Shown here one piece after another: positions 17,323-26,445 of a stretch of 64,000 nt of DNA (position 1 is its first letter; every line of letters begins with the position of its first letter). The translations under genes and the position numbers were made by a program. The DNA is from UBA4416 sp044238845 (GTDB lineage Bacteria > Bacteroidota > Bacteroidia > B-17B0 > Aurantibacillaceae): contig JBIICN010000016.1 in assembly GCA_044238845.1 (NCBI GenBank), positions 7,316 through 71,315 on the forward strand, read 5' to 3'. The notes beneath the pieces were generated by a model. The model saw nothing but the letters and a program-made list of their open reading frames with translations, did not search any database and was not told the DNA's origin.

Positions 17323-17613
17323 ATGAATATAGAAATGTTTAAGATTATCGATTTTGCTTTTGATAATTATGAAAAGATAAGTGCTTTTAAATTTGGAGCT
17401 GGCGAATTATATATGAAAGTATATTCTAAAAGACCACATGATGATATTTTAAAGCACTTTAAAGCACAGAATTTTAATGTTATTACATTAGAACAAACTG
17501 AACGTGACCCGAAATTAATTGATAATGATACTGAAGAAGGCATTGAGTTATTTATAGATTTCGATATTCCTAATCGTCCTATGCTTACTTTTATTTCAAA
17601 TGAAAGCGAATAA
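17323..17613 (+). CDS. Small acidic protein of unknown function
   Basis: This 96-residue product is not recognised. It is acidic and soluble and has no cysteine, signal or membrane segment. It starts 28 bp after the HDAC-like gene on the same strand and precedes two more unrecognised genes, suggesting an operon. The mixed alpha/beta pattern (FKFGAGELYMKVYSK, LKHFKAQNFNVITLEQ, GIELFIDFDI) suggests a small folded domain. Confidence 0.6.
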   Translation: MNIEMFKIIDFAFDNYEKISAFKFGAGELYMKVYSKRPHDDILKHFKAQNFNVITLEQTERDPKLIDNDTEEGIELFIDFDIPNRPMLTFISNESE

Positions 17614-17662
17614 TAATTGCTAAATTTTTAAATCGGTACTCTTATGTGTAATATATAAATAT

Positions 17663-18082
17663 ATGAGACCAATTAAAGTAATTAGCGGAATATTTTATGC
17701 CTACAAAATTTCAGAAATCGGAATTTTAAATTTTCATGCATTAGTTACAGAGGCAGTGTTGAATTCAAATAAAATCAGTACAGATGCTTTATTTGAGATT
17801 GATGAGGCACCTGTTTATATTACTCATATACCCTATAATAGTGGCTTTATAGAAGAACGTGTTGTATATTACAATACCAATGATGTGAGCAATTATATCC
17901 TTAATGAAACGAGAAAGGATGAAGGGGTAGAATTGTTTTTTAGTAAAAATTTTGTTTGGGATTTTTATTCAGAAACAATTTTAGTATTGTCAATTAATAT
18001 GGTTCAGAATATCGTTACAGTAAATTCTATGGCAATTGATTTGTCGGATTATGAGGATATTTTAGAACCCAACGAGAATTAA
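17663..18082 (+). CDS. Protein of unknown function
   Basis: This 139-residue protein is not recognised. It is predicted to be soluble and strand-rich, with an acidic C-terminus (LSDYEDILEPNEN). It lies 49 bp after the previous small gene and 1 bp before the next, so it is probably cotranscribed with both. Nothing in it suggests an enzyme motif. Confidence 0.6.
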   Translation: MRPIKVISGIFYAYKISEIGILNFHALVTEAVLNSNKISTDALFEIDEAPVYITHIPYNSGFIEERVVYYNTNDVSNYILNETRKDEGVELFFSKNFVWDFYSETILVLSINMVQNIVTVNSMAIDLSDYEDILEPNEN

Positions 18083-18083
18083 T

Positions 18084-18659
18084 ATGGATAGAAGAACTAC
18101 ATATTCAATTTTCGGTACGGGCTATTATGTAAAGATGTTTGATAAATCACATCCATTATACATTAAACTTAAATCTATCCCTAACGTTGATATTAATGAA
18201 TACACAAATAATATTCGTTCAGTTGAATCACTTGGTTTAAAAGATGAAAATGGTCGTGTATATCAAACGTTTTTTGAGATTAAACCTAGCAAAGCATTTT
18301 ATGTTTATAATACGGATGTTTATACTCGTTTAGAAATAAGGCAGGAAAAGAATACTAAAATTAAAAAAGTGTTTTTCCATAACTTAATTAGAAATGATTA
18401 TTTATTTCCACCTGAATATATGTTAAGAGAAAATATTCTTGTAAATGAGGGGTTACTTGTCCTTGAAAACGATAAAGGCAAGTTTGGCTCTACTACTCAC
18501 GGCAGAGTATTTTATGCGTTAGAGCAACTTAAATTTGAAATAGTTTGTATTCCTGAAGTTAATAGGAAGTTTGTTGGTACTATTTATATGGAGGAATTTG
18601 AGATTAAACTTAAAAACCCAGATGTATTAAACTATGGAGTACAAGCATTTCTAATTTAA
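18084..18659 (+). CDS. Protein of unknown function
   Basis: This 191-residue protein has no recognised family. It is rich in aromatic and lysine residues, with several beta-type segments (RRTTYSIFGTGYYVKMF, FFEIKPSKAFYVYN). No signal peptide or membrane helix is seen. It starts 1 bp after the preceding stop. It ends in a 4-bp tail-to-tail overlap with the short recombinase gene, marking the end of the deacetylase-led group. Confidence 0.6.
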   Translation: MDRRTTYSIFGTGYYVKMFDKSHPLYIKLKSIPNVDINEYTNNIRSVESLGLKDENGRVYQTFFEIKPSKAFYVYNTDVYTRLEIRQEKNTKIKKVFFHNLIRNDYLFPPEYMLRENILVNEGLLVLENDKGKFGSTTHGRVFYALEQLKFEIVCIPEVNRKFVGTIYMEEFEIKLKNPDVLNYGVQAFLI

Positions 18660-19306
18660 AGGTTCATATACATATCTGCAATAGCTTCTTGTGTTATTCC
18701 AATGTATTTTCTTGTTGTTGAAATACTCGAATGACTAAAGATTTCACTTAAATAAATCAATGCTCTCTCACTCTTCGAATCGGCCTCATAGATGCGTTTT
18801 CCAAACGTTTTTCGAAGAGTGTGGGAGCTTGCATTTCTAACAGTAATGTTATATTTCTTAAATATAAATTTCAGTCTTTTGTTTACATAGCTTACTGTTA
18901 TTTTGCCACCCCAACGGTTTGCGAATATGTAATCATTCTCATTAAATTTACCTTTTAACTTTAGTTCATTTGAACAGAAGTTTACAGCTTCATTTACATT
19001 TGGGTTTATAGTTATGCGTCTTATTTTTTGAGTCTTCTGCTCGTTAAGTACTATTTCTGTTTTATCAATAATGTCAATCCATTTAATTGAAAGTAAATCG
19101 CCAATCCGCAATCCACAGTAACACCCAATGATAATTAGTAAGTTTTCACGATGGAATCTATCTGTTTTTAATCGTTGAGATAATCCCAACATAATATTCC
19201 AATCTAGCCCTGAAGTCGTTGTTTGCCTTTTTCTCATGGTAATTTGTTTTACCTCGAGTGTAGCAGTAAAAAATGTATTTAGTCCTCTTTTTAGCGTTTT
19301 TAGCAT
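18656..19306 (-). CDS. Short tyrosine recombinase (catalytic domain only)
   Basis: The tyrosine-recombinase catalytic domain is essentially complete. It has GCYCGLRIGDLLSIKW with the first arginine, SSHTLRKTFGKRI with the HxxR pair, and FSHSSISTTRKYIGI with the second histidine and the tyrosine nucleophile. The usual SAM-like core-binding domain (about 100 residues) is absent, so the protein is only about 193-216 residues. The ATG at 19237 (MRKRQTTTSGLDW) is an equally plausible start and matches the family better. A strong inverted repeat lies just upstream. It may be a decayed integrase or a small resolvase-like enzyme of a nested element. Confidence 0.85.
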   Translation of the reverse strand: MLKTLKRGLNTFFTATLEVKQITMRKRQTTTSGLDWNIMLGLSQRLKTDRFHRENLLIIIGCYCGLRIGDLLSIKWIDIIDKTEIVLNEQKTQKIRRITINPNVNEAVNFCSNELKLKGKFNENDYIFANRWGGKITVSYVNKRLKFIFKKYNITVRNASSHTLRKTFGKRIYEADSKSERALIYLSEIFSHSSISTTRKYIGITQEAIADMYMNL

Positions 19307-19342
19307 TAACTGGGACTAATTATATGAGCAGGAAGTCTAAGT

Positions 19343-19387
19343 GCTTGGAAACCAAGCCTTGTCCCACTTATACTATAAGTAGGACAA
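19343..19387. repeat. Two adjacent inverted repeats upstream of the short recombinase
   Basis: GCTTGGAAACCAAGC (19343-19357) is a perfect 6-bp-arm hairpin. Next to it, TTGTCCCACTTATA (19359-19372) pairs with TATAAGTAGGACAA (19374-19387) over 14 bp with one mismatch around a single base. They may form a recombination core site or operator for the adjacent recombinase or XRE gene. 19307-19458 has no gene that I support. Confidence 0.5.
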
Positions 19388-19458
19388 ATTTTAGCATTTT
19401 AGCCACGAAATTTTCCTGGTTGAAACGTATGATTTTTTGGAAGAGTAATCTTTAAATT

Positions 19459-19683
19459 TTAAAAATCAAGGAAGTCTTTAGGAGAATAGCCGAGGTATTT
19501 TGATATTTTCTTAATTGTACATACTGTAACATTGATTTCTCCACGTTCAATAAGTCCAACTTGATTTTTACCAATACCAGCTTCATTTGCTAAAGCCTCT
19601 TGGCTCATTCCTTTTTCAAGTCTGAGTTTTCTAAAGTTTTTGCCGAATTCTCTTAAGTATTTATCGTCTTTGATATTAATCAC
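19459..19683 (-). CDS. XRE-family helix-turn-helix regulator
   Basis: This 74-residue single-domain Cro/C1-type protein has FGKNFRKLRLEKGMSQEALA (helices 1-2), IGKNQVGLIERGE (recognition helix region) and ISKYLGYSPKDF. No effector domain is present. It is probably an autoregulator; two palindromes lie in the 97-bp gap to the divergent gene on its right. Sitting beside a recombinase, it may be the control gene of a small mobile module. Confidence 0.88.
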   Translation of the reverse strand: MINIKDDKYLREFGKNFRKLRLEKGMSQEALANEAGIGKNQVGLIERGEINVTVCTIKKISKYLGYSPKDFLDF

Positions 19684-19733
19684 CTAGTAAAGGTGGGGTA
19701 AGCTTTAAACTTTTGCCACCCTATGTATAGGGT
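19681..19733. promoter_or_regulatory. Candidate operators for the XRE regulator
   Basis: ACCCTATGTATAGGGT (19718-19733) is a perfect 7-bp-arm palindrome with a 2-bp centre. CACCTAGTAAAGGTG (19681-19695) is a second palindrome with 5-bp arms. Both lie between the XRE gene and the divergent gene at 19781, the usual place for Cro-like operators. Confidence 0.5.
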
Positions 19734-19780
19734 ATTTGATTTTTTCAATTATATTTGAATAACCATTAAACCTTTATTAT

Positions 19781-20671
19781 ATGTCAGTTGATACAGAACA
19801 ACAGCATTATGAATGCACCAAGTGCCATGATGTAGTTTCCATTAGCAATTATGCTAGAAGTAAAAACAATCAATGCTCAAAAGGAGGTAGGTGTGATTGG
19901 AAAAAGAATCAGACATCATTTAATAAATCTGCTCTTGGAGCAACTATTAATATGGGGGTTGGTTTAGCAAAATGGGGAGTAGATAAAGCTAAGTCAAAAT
20001 CTGATAAAGATTCATCGGAAAATCAAGAGCATAGTAGTTCTAAATCTGATAGTTTATCTGAAGAAGAAAAGCAATTAAAAGAACAAGAAAGAATTCGATT
20101 AAAAGCTGAGAAGGAAGCAAAGTCAGCAGAAGAAAACAAAAAGATAATAGCCTTCCTTAAAAAGTATTGGTGGATAGTATTAGTTTTAGTTGGATTACTT
20201 GGTGCACGTATCATTTATATGCGAATGTCTAAGAAAACGACACCTATAAGTGAAAACGTTACCTCATCTAATAGTACTGTTTCTCCACAATTAAACAGTA
20301 ATGAAACTGCCGCTTCTGAATCAAAAGAGGAAGTAGTTTCTGATAATACAATACCTGCTGCAACTATTAATTATGAAGGCACTTGGAAAGGTTCTTTTGG
20401 TAAAGATGAATTAACAATTGTAATCGAATCTATTGATGCGAATGGTGTTGTAAAAGGATACGATGAAGTAAAAGGAAATCGAAGAACCTTAAAAGGTAAT
20501 TTAATAGAATCGGATAATGAAAATCAATTGATTTTAAATGAGCCTGGTGATGATAAATGGGATGGTGAGTTTAAAATGAACTATGATAAATCATCGGAAA
20601 AATTAATAGGCGAGTGGAACTCAAATAATGGTAAAATGAAAAAAGAATTTAATCTAATAAAAAACAAATAA
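19781..20671 (+). CDS. Zinc-ribbon, single-pass membrane protein with C-terminal lipocalin-like domain
   Basis: This 296-residue protein has no named family. The N-terminus has cysteines in CTKCHDV and, later, NNQCSKGGRCDWKK, a likely zinc ribbon. A charged coiled-coil-like stretch (residues 90-125) and one membrane helix (YWWIVLVLVGLLGARIIYM) follow. The C-terminal 100 residues (NYEGTWKGSFGKDELTIVIE on) look like a small beta-barrel. The start ATG is 47 bp downstream of the candidate XRE operator, so it may be repressed by that regulator. It is followed 2 bp later by a T9SS-tagged protein. Confidence 0.65.
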   Translation: MSVDTEQQHYECTKCHDVVSISNYARSKNNQCSKGGRCDWKKNQTSFNKSALGATINMGVGLAKWGVDKAKSKSDKDSSENQEHSSSKSDSLSEEEKQLKEQERIRLKAEKEAKSAEENKKIIAFLKKYWWIVLVLVGLLGARIIYMRMSKKTTPISENVTSSNSTVSPQLNSNETAASESKEEVVSDNTIPAATINYEGTWKGSFGKDELTIVIESIDANGVVKGYDEVKGNRRTLKGNLIESDNENQLILNEPGDDKWDGEFKMNYDKSSEKLIGEWNSNNGKMKKEFNLIKNK

Positions 20672-20673
20672 AT

Positions 20674-21312
20674 ATGAAAAAGCAAATCTTAATTTTAATC
20701 TTCTCGATTAGTTCATTTATCGGAATTTCGCAAAATGATTTAATGTATTCATCAACAAGCAACACTGTGCCTGCAGTATTTCCAGGTGCACCATTACCGG
20801 AAGATATGACATCGAACCCTAATATTTATGTTGCACCGAATGACAGTATTTTCATTACCAACGTTTACAACTGGTTAAATAGTAACGGTTATGGTATGCC
20901 ATCAGTAAAAATATTGTATGAAAACCCAAATTGGGTGACATTAAATCCGACAACATTATTGCGATTTAAGGCACCAATATCAGGAACATCTACTTATACG
21001 ATAGCAGGTTCGGGATTTGGAATGCTTTTAAAATTCAGTCTAACTACCATGACGTCCACAGGGATAAATATTTTGAGCCAATCTGGTATGGAAAAATTGT
21101 CAATGTTCCCCAACCCAACTTCTGGTCAATTGAACATAAGTGGATTAGATTTAAATCAAAAACAAATGACAATAACAAATGTTGTTGGTGATAATGTCAG
21201 AACAATTGAAACTAAAGGAAATATAGCTATTTCAGTTGATGTTGAAAATCTATCTCCTGGCGTATATTTTATTAATTCTAATAGTAATTCTGTTAAGTTT
21301 ATTAAAGAGTAA
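20674..21312 (+). CDS. Exported protein with T9SS type A sorting domain
   Basis: A signal peptide (MKKQILILIFSISSFIGISQ) is followed by about 110 residues of unassigned sequence. The C-terminal sorting domain starts MEKLSMFPNPTSGQLNISG and contains ITNVVGDNVRTIET and ENLSPGVYFINS. These are hallmarks of the type A T9SS signal, which would direct outer-membrane translocation and surface attachment. It begins 2 bp after the previous stop and ends before a strong terminator, so the two genes form a transcription unit. The passenger function is unknown. Confidence 0.8.
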   Translation: MKKQILILIFSISSFIGISQNDLMYSSTSNTVPAVFPGAPLPEDMTSNPNIYVAPNDSIFITNVYNWLNSNGYGMPSVKILYENPNWVTLNPTTLLRFKAPISGTSTYTIAGSGFGMLLKFSLTTMTSTGINILSQSGMEKLSMFPNPTSGQLNISGLDLNQKQMTITNVVGDNVRTIETKGNIAISVDVENLSPGVYFINSNSNSVKFIKE

Positions 21313-21334
21313 CAGGAACTCAGTATTTAATTTT

Positions 21335-21355
21335 AAGGCAGCAATTAGCTGCCTT
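21335..21355. terminator. Rho-independent terminator
   Basis: AAGGCAGC and GCTGCCTT pair around AATTA, followed by T residues. It separates the convergent genes ending at 21312 and 21378 and mostly serves the plus-strand unit. Confidence 0.85.
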
Positions 21356-21377
21356 TTTTATTCCGTTAATAGTACTC

Positions 21378-23441
21378 TTAATATTTTATTTCAACTGCAT
21401 CACTAATAATACTTTCGGCGCCTGAATTGAAAATGGCCTTAATTTTATATCTATAAATATTACTAACATCTAAATCCTTATCCGTAAATTGAAACTGATT
21501 TGGATTTAATGTCTTGTAAGTGTATAATTTAGAATCGCCCTTTGATTTATAGATTATAAAACTATATAAATCCTTTTGCGAATATTGCCATTTAAGTTCT
21601 ATAGATTTAGTTTCATAATTTACAGTATATTCAATGGCTTGAATTTTCGGTCGCACACCTGTTTCAAATAATAATTGATTAGATGTTGCAATTGATTTAT
21701 TGCCATCGTCATCAAATGTAACTAGTTCATATGAGTAAGATTGCCCCATTTCAATAAGGTAATCTGTGTAATGATTTGTTGTATCAGGAATACAAAACTC
21801 TCGCACTTTTACTTTCTTTAAGTTGTTTATTTGGTATAACTCTGTTTTTAAAACATCTTTACTTGTACTGTTAATCCATTTCAATACTAGCGTTGTATCG
21901 GTATGATACAATTTAGTTATTATGGCATTTACTGGTGGTATTCTGTCAGGCTTTTTTAGCTTTATAGGAGTACATTGTTTACTATTATTATAACTATTAT
22001 CAACGGCATTAATGGTGTAATATATTTCTTCTGTTAAGGTTTGTAATGTAATACTATCTGTAAAATCATTTTCTGTTATAAATTTTGAAACGACTTCAAC
22101 TGGTTCTTCGCTCAATATGTTCATCTTATATACGCGGTAGCCCTTTAAATCTTTTTCAGTGTTTTTGTTCCAACTTAAAATAACTTTGCCTGCTGTATCT
22201 ATTTTTGCTACTAAGCCTGATGGCACAGCAGGTGGTTCTTCATCTGCTAATTGCCCTAATGATGGATGTGAACTCACAGAATCATTTTCAGTATTTATTG
22301 CAAATACTTTATAATAATTCGCCATCATTGGTTTTTCATCAGTAAAGATTATAGTGCTATTTGGCAAATTTTTCTTAGTTATTAATTCATATTTACCATC
22401 AATACTACTAGCTCTGTAAACACAAAAACCTTTTAGTTTATTTAAACTATAATTAGGCAAATGAAAATATACATTGATGGTTTTGTTTTTAATTGTAATT
22501 ACGCTGTCAACATAAGGATACGTTCTAAAACCACTTTTGCCAATGCACTTAACTACATTAGATGGCGGCCCTAGTACGCCAAAATGAGAAAGTCCTCTTA
22601 CTCTGTAATAATAAACAACACCATTTTGTGGTAATGAATCCGTATAAACACCTTCTTTTAAATCTCTATTGTATTGAGAGGTCATAAAAACAAATGGCGT
22701 TTTGTTTGTCCGCTCAAAATTAACGCTATCAGTAGAACGTTCAAAAATATAGCCTGTATAATCATGCTTATTTTCGCTTACATTCCAAGTTAATTTTGTT
22801 GATTTAACTCCAGGCTTACTTTTTAAGTTTTTTATTTTGGAGAGTTTAGTTAACTGTTTAGCATCTACACTAAATAAATAGGGTTTATATTTTGTACCTT
22901 TTGGCGCAGCTATCGAAATGCGATAAGCATAGATGGCTTTATTATCAATCTTACTATCTTCAATAAACAATCCTGTAGCTTTTGCTAAATCTAAGGACAA
23001 ATCGCAGCTTAATAATACCAAGCCAAATTTCATATTTTCGGCATTTTCTTTTTCCTTTTCTGTTTTTTCGGTTGTACTATTCTTTTTAAATAAGGCATCA
23101 TATACCAATGCAGTGCCTTGATTTTCTTCTAATAAATACACCCATGATTTATCATTTTCACTAAAAGGTACAATTGGGATCGAATTTACTTTATATGAAA
23201 TCCCAAATCCGCTCGTATCTTTTGGTACAAAAAAATCACTTAACTTGATTCTATCTATTTTATATCCGTATTTTTTGGCTAAGTCAAATGCCTGCTTATT
23301 TGTTGGAACCCATCTAATTAGAATTTTACCTTTCTCAACAAATACTTTTGCAGAAAAGTCCTCTTTCGTTTTTTCTTGACCAACAATTGTTGCAGAAAAA
23401 AGGACCAATATAAAAAGACTTATTACTTTAAAAATTTTCAT
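21378..23441 (-). CDS. Exported fibronectin type III repeat protein (last gene of exported cluster)
   Basis: A signal peptide (MKIFKVISLFILVLFSATIVGQ) precedes a 687-residue secreted protein. At least four fibronectin type III modules are seen, for example VAKIDTAGKVILSWNKNTEK with KGYRVYKM, and SIELKWQYSQKD with SFIIYKSKG. The C-terminus is the last FN3 strand, with no T9SS tag. It is the final gene of a nine-gene minus-strand cluster, 91 bp after a 967-residue exported protein. Likely a periplasmic or surface scaffold; function unknown. Confidence 0.75.
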   Translation of the reverse strand: MKIFKVISLFILVLFSATIVGQEKTKEDFSAKVFVEKGKILIRWVPTNKQAFDLAKKYGYKIDRIKLSDFFVPKDTSGFGISYKVNSIPIVPFSENDKSWVYLLEENQGTALVYDALFKKNSTTEKTEKEKENAENMKFGLVLLSCDLSLDLAKATGLFIEDSKIDNKAIYAYRISIAAPKGTKYKPYLFSVDAKQLTKLSKIKNLKSKPGVKSTKLTWNVSENKHDYTGYIFERSTDSVNFERTNKTPFVFMTSQYNRDLKEGVYTDSLPQNGVVYYYRVRGLSHFGVLGPPSNVVKCIGKSGFRTYPYVDSVITIKNKTINVYFHLPNYSLNKLKGFCVYRASSIDGKYELITKKNLPNSTIIFTDEKPMMANYYKVFAINTENDSVSSHPSLGQLADEEPPAVPSGLVAKIDTAGKVILSWNKNTEKDLKGYRVYKMNILSEEPVEVVSKFITENDFTDSITLQTLTEEIYYTINAVDNSYNNSKQCTPIKLKKPDRIPPVNAIITKLYHTDTTLVLKWINSTSKDVLKTELYQINNLKKVKVREFCIPDTTNHYTDYLIEMGQSYSYELVTFDDDGNKSIATSNQLLFETGVRPKIQAIEYTVNYETKSIELKWQYSQKDLYSFIIYKSKGDSKLYTYKTLNPNQFQFTDKDLDVSNIYRYKIKAIFNSGAESIISDAVEIKY

Positions 23442-23532
23442 ATGTAGATTTTATTGTTTTTTTAATTATCATATGGTATAGCCTGTTTATCTTCTCGAGT
23501 TAGTTGTTTCGGCAAACTAGTCTATTTCATAA

Positions 23533-26436
23533 TTAATTTTGAACTATACTACATGATTGTCCTGCATGGAAATCAAAATCAAACCCACCGTTTACTACTC
23601 CTAAAATATTATACTGACATGTTACTGCGCCAGCAATGTATGATGGCTTGGGTAATTCAGCATATAAAACAGCTGCTACTGAACCACTCAATACTACAAA
23701 ATCAAAGCTTTTTGATATTCCTGCAATTTCTATATCACCTTTAACTCCAACAGCACCTTGCATGGCAGCATAAACTTGTCCAGTTAAATACCATCCTTTT
23801 ACGCCAATTTTACCTGATGAGCCATCACAATGGTAAGATTCGTCATAGTTTGCTAACATAGCATCAAATCCTACAAGAATACTAAAGCCACCATAAATTT
23901 TAAAAAAACTAAATCCAATTTCTTTACTTGTATTTGCACTCAATGTAGATCCTAAACAGATACCTTTTGCGGTAGTGAGCTTATTTTCATCTCGTTGATT
24001 TGGTATATTTAAATTGCCATTAAATAAACTAACTACTTCTGAAGGTAAAGGTGGCATTGGTTCAATAGAATTACCAACCATAAAATATGCATCTAAATGT
24101 AACGAAGAAATATCAACCCAACATCTATTAGATGGCTTGCCAACACATACATACCATTTACCTGGTTCAAAATGTAAAATAGTTTGACCTCCACCATTTA
24201 TTGGATCGTAATGAACTTGTACACCTAATACTGCGTGAAACGATTTATTAACGTTATCATACATCATTAACATGCTGCCTGAAATAGGAATTTCATTAAT
24301 AGGTTTAGACATACGTTCTGCAATGTCGGTCATAAAAAATACATCTCCTGTTGCTTTAATAAAATTTAAACCACCATTACTATTAAATTGTACTTCGATA
24401 GCAACATCGCCATTAAATGGTTTAGGGCTTCCCATTGTGCCTATGGTTATACCTGCTTTAAAACCAATACTAACCATTTTATCGGGTATATAAGTTTGAG
24501 CAGAGCCAAACACAGGGCTATACAAACCACTCGCTAAATTAACGCCATTGCCTGGCTGTTTCATGTGATAATACAACCCTCCCATAAAACGATAAATAGC
24601 TAAGCCATAACCAATTGGTATAGTGTAAGGAATTGTTCCATCTACATAAAAATAACGGTAATCATCTTTTTTACCAAACCATACATTTACTTCAGCAGGT
24701 GAACTCAATACACCATCCATCATAAATTTTATCCCACCAAAAAAGCCTTTACCATACACAGGATCATCATCTTTAAATATTATTAAACCTGTTAGTTTAA
24801 AAGATTGTGTTTGTATGTCTATCCCAATTTCATCTAAACGAACTCTGTTAAACTTCCACTTATTTCTGGTTACACCATCTACTACCTGAGGTTCTATTTT
24901 GGTTAAGATTGTAACGCCTGCTATAACGCCTAAGCTATTACCTCCTTCGCTCATAAAATTTAATCCTGCTGTAACACTTATTGCAGGAGCATTTTGGCTA
25001 ATAACAATAGAAAGGCTTTGAAGTGATATTTTAAAGCCTCCTGCTTTTGGATTTTCAGAAGACTCACTATCGGTATCTGCATCTGCTGAATCAGCTGCTG
25101 CACTATTAACAAGACTAAAAATACCATAGGTTAAATAAGGAGCGTCGCTAATAATGGTTACTTGTTCAAAGGCTAAGTTTTTGGCCGAGAAGTTGCCATT
25201 ACCAAAAGATATTTTACCGTTTAATATGGCCTTGGGTTTAAACTTGCCGCCACCTTGCTTTGATACGGTTATAGAGGATGAAGGGTAAATATCTAATTGA
25301 GCTGCTAATAACGAAGCACTTAAATTACTGGTTGGTGACAGTGTAAATTCATAATCGGTTTGGCTAGTGGTTGCATTATTAAAAAATGAAGCTGAATAAC
25401 TTATTCCAGTGTTTTCGTTTACAGGAATAATAACCGAACCTGCTATGCTACCGCCATTTAAATGGTTAGTCACAATATTAACGCCAAGTTGGTCGATAGA
25501 AAAAGCCCAACCACTCATATTACCTTCGCTTGTACTAAACAAATTGGCTATTTGAAAATAACCAGATACTCCCATTTTATCAATTAAGAAATTGGTAGCA
25601 GATACTTCCATTCTTCCTTCTCCTTTTGATATTTCCTTAGGAAGTTTTACTTTGAATTGCTTCATGTAAAAACCTGTCCACATTTCGGGAGATGAACCAT
25701 AGGTGTTTGGATAGCCATTTGGAAATACCATACTAGAGGCATTTGCTAATTCGCTTAAATCAACTGTTGCATCTGATACAGAAAAAGCAAAATCTTTCAT
25801 CCCCTTTATACAGAAAGGTGTAATGTTTATTTGTGCTAATAAATTATGTAAATCGTTTGCGTGAACCTCAAAACTTGCCTTTACAATAGAATCATTACTT
25901 ACTTCAGGGTCAGGAATTAGCATGGTATTGCTAAACTCAAAATATCCTTTTAAATTAATTGTTTTAAAACCATTACAATCCCATTCTACATAGTTAGTGC
26001 CATCGGGCTTTAAAATCATAACCACTTTAGGGCTAATTTTAATACGATGCTCACTTACCAACATTAATTTTGAATTATTAGTTGAGTAAACACCTTTAGG
26101 ATTAAAGCCTATGTTTTTTGCGGCAAATGCCATTTTTTTACCTGTACCGGGCATTTCAATGGCGGCATAGGCAGAAAACTTTGACATCCCTGTTGTAAAC
26201 CTTGCACTATCTATACAAATTGCATATTTTATAACACCAATATTTTTTACTATACCTATCGGTAATGATGAAATACTATCAGGGTCGAGAGTGCCTATTT
26301 CTCGATGCTCATCTGTTACTTTTTGGTCTAATGACACAATATAATTAACAAGCATACTATCGCTTTGTGAACGAAGCATTGTGCTTATTAATAATACACC
26401 AAAGAATACGAAATATGAAATTTGTTTTTTTATCAC
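23533..26436 (-). CDS. Very large exported protein of unknown function
   Basis: A signal peptide (MIKKQISYFVFFGVLLISTMLRSQ) starts a 967-residue protein. It is rich in glycine and beta-strand patterns with many amphipathic alternations. Several segments recall outer-membrane or autotransporter-like strands, such as GYGLAIYRFMGGLYYHMKQPG. The C-terminus is cysteine-containing and ends SCSIVQN, not a T9SS tag. I do not recognise the family. It lies 9 bp after a 118-residue gene, so it is cotranscribed in the exported cluster. It may form a surface-exposed or channel component; this is inference. Confidence 0.7.
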   Translation of the reverse strand: MIKKQISYFVFFGVLLISTMLRSQSDSMLVNYIVSLDQKVTDEHREIGTLDPDSISSLPIGIVKNIGVIKYAICIDSARFTTGMSKFSAYAAIEMPGTGKKMAFAAKNIGFNPKGVYSTNNSKLMLVSEHRIKISPKVVMILKPDGTNYVEWDCNGFKTINLKGYFEFSNTMLIPDPEVSNDSIVKASFEVHANDLHNLLAQINITPFCIKGMKDFAFSVSDATVDLSELANASSMVFPNGYPNTYGSSPEMWTGFYMKQFKVKLPKEISKGEGRMEVSATNFLIDKMGVSGYFQIANLFSTSEGNMSGWAFSIDQLGVNIVTNHLNGGSIAGSVIIPVNENTGISYSASFFNNATTSQTDYEFTLSPTSNLSASLLAAQLDIYPSSSITVSKQGGGKFKPKAILNGKISFGNGNFSAKNLAFEQVTIISDAPYLTYGIFSLVNSAAADSADADTDSESSENPKAGGFKISLQSLSIVISQNAPAISVTAGLNFMSEGGNSLGVIAGVTILTKIEPQVVDGVTRNKWKFNRVRLDEIGIDIQTQSFKLTGLIIFKDDDPVYGKGFFGGIKFMMDGVLSSPAEVNVWFGKKDDYRYFYVDGTIPYTIPIGYGLAIYRFMGGLYYHMKQPGNGVNLASGLYSPVFGSAQTYIPDKMVSIGFKAGITIGTMGSPKPFNGDVAIEVQFNSNGGLNFIKATGDVFFMTDIAERMSKPINEIPISGSMLMMYDNVNKSFHAVLGVQVHYDPINGGGQTILHFEPGKWYVCVGKPSNRCWVDISSLHLDAYFMVGNSIEPMPPLPSEVVSLFNGNLNIPNQRDENKLTTAKGICLGSTLSANTSKEIGFSFFKIYGGFSILVGFDAMLANYDESYHCDGSSGKIGVKGWYLTGQVYAAMQGAVGVKGDIEIAGISKSFDFVVLSGSVAAVLYAELPKPSYIAGAVTCQYNILGVVNGGFDFDFHAGQSCSIVQN

Positions 26437-26445
26437 GTTGTAATT

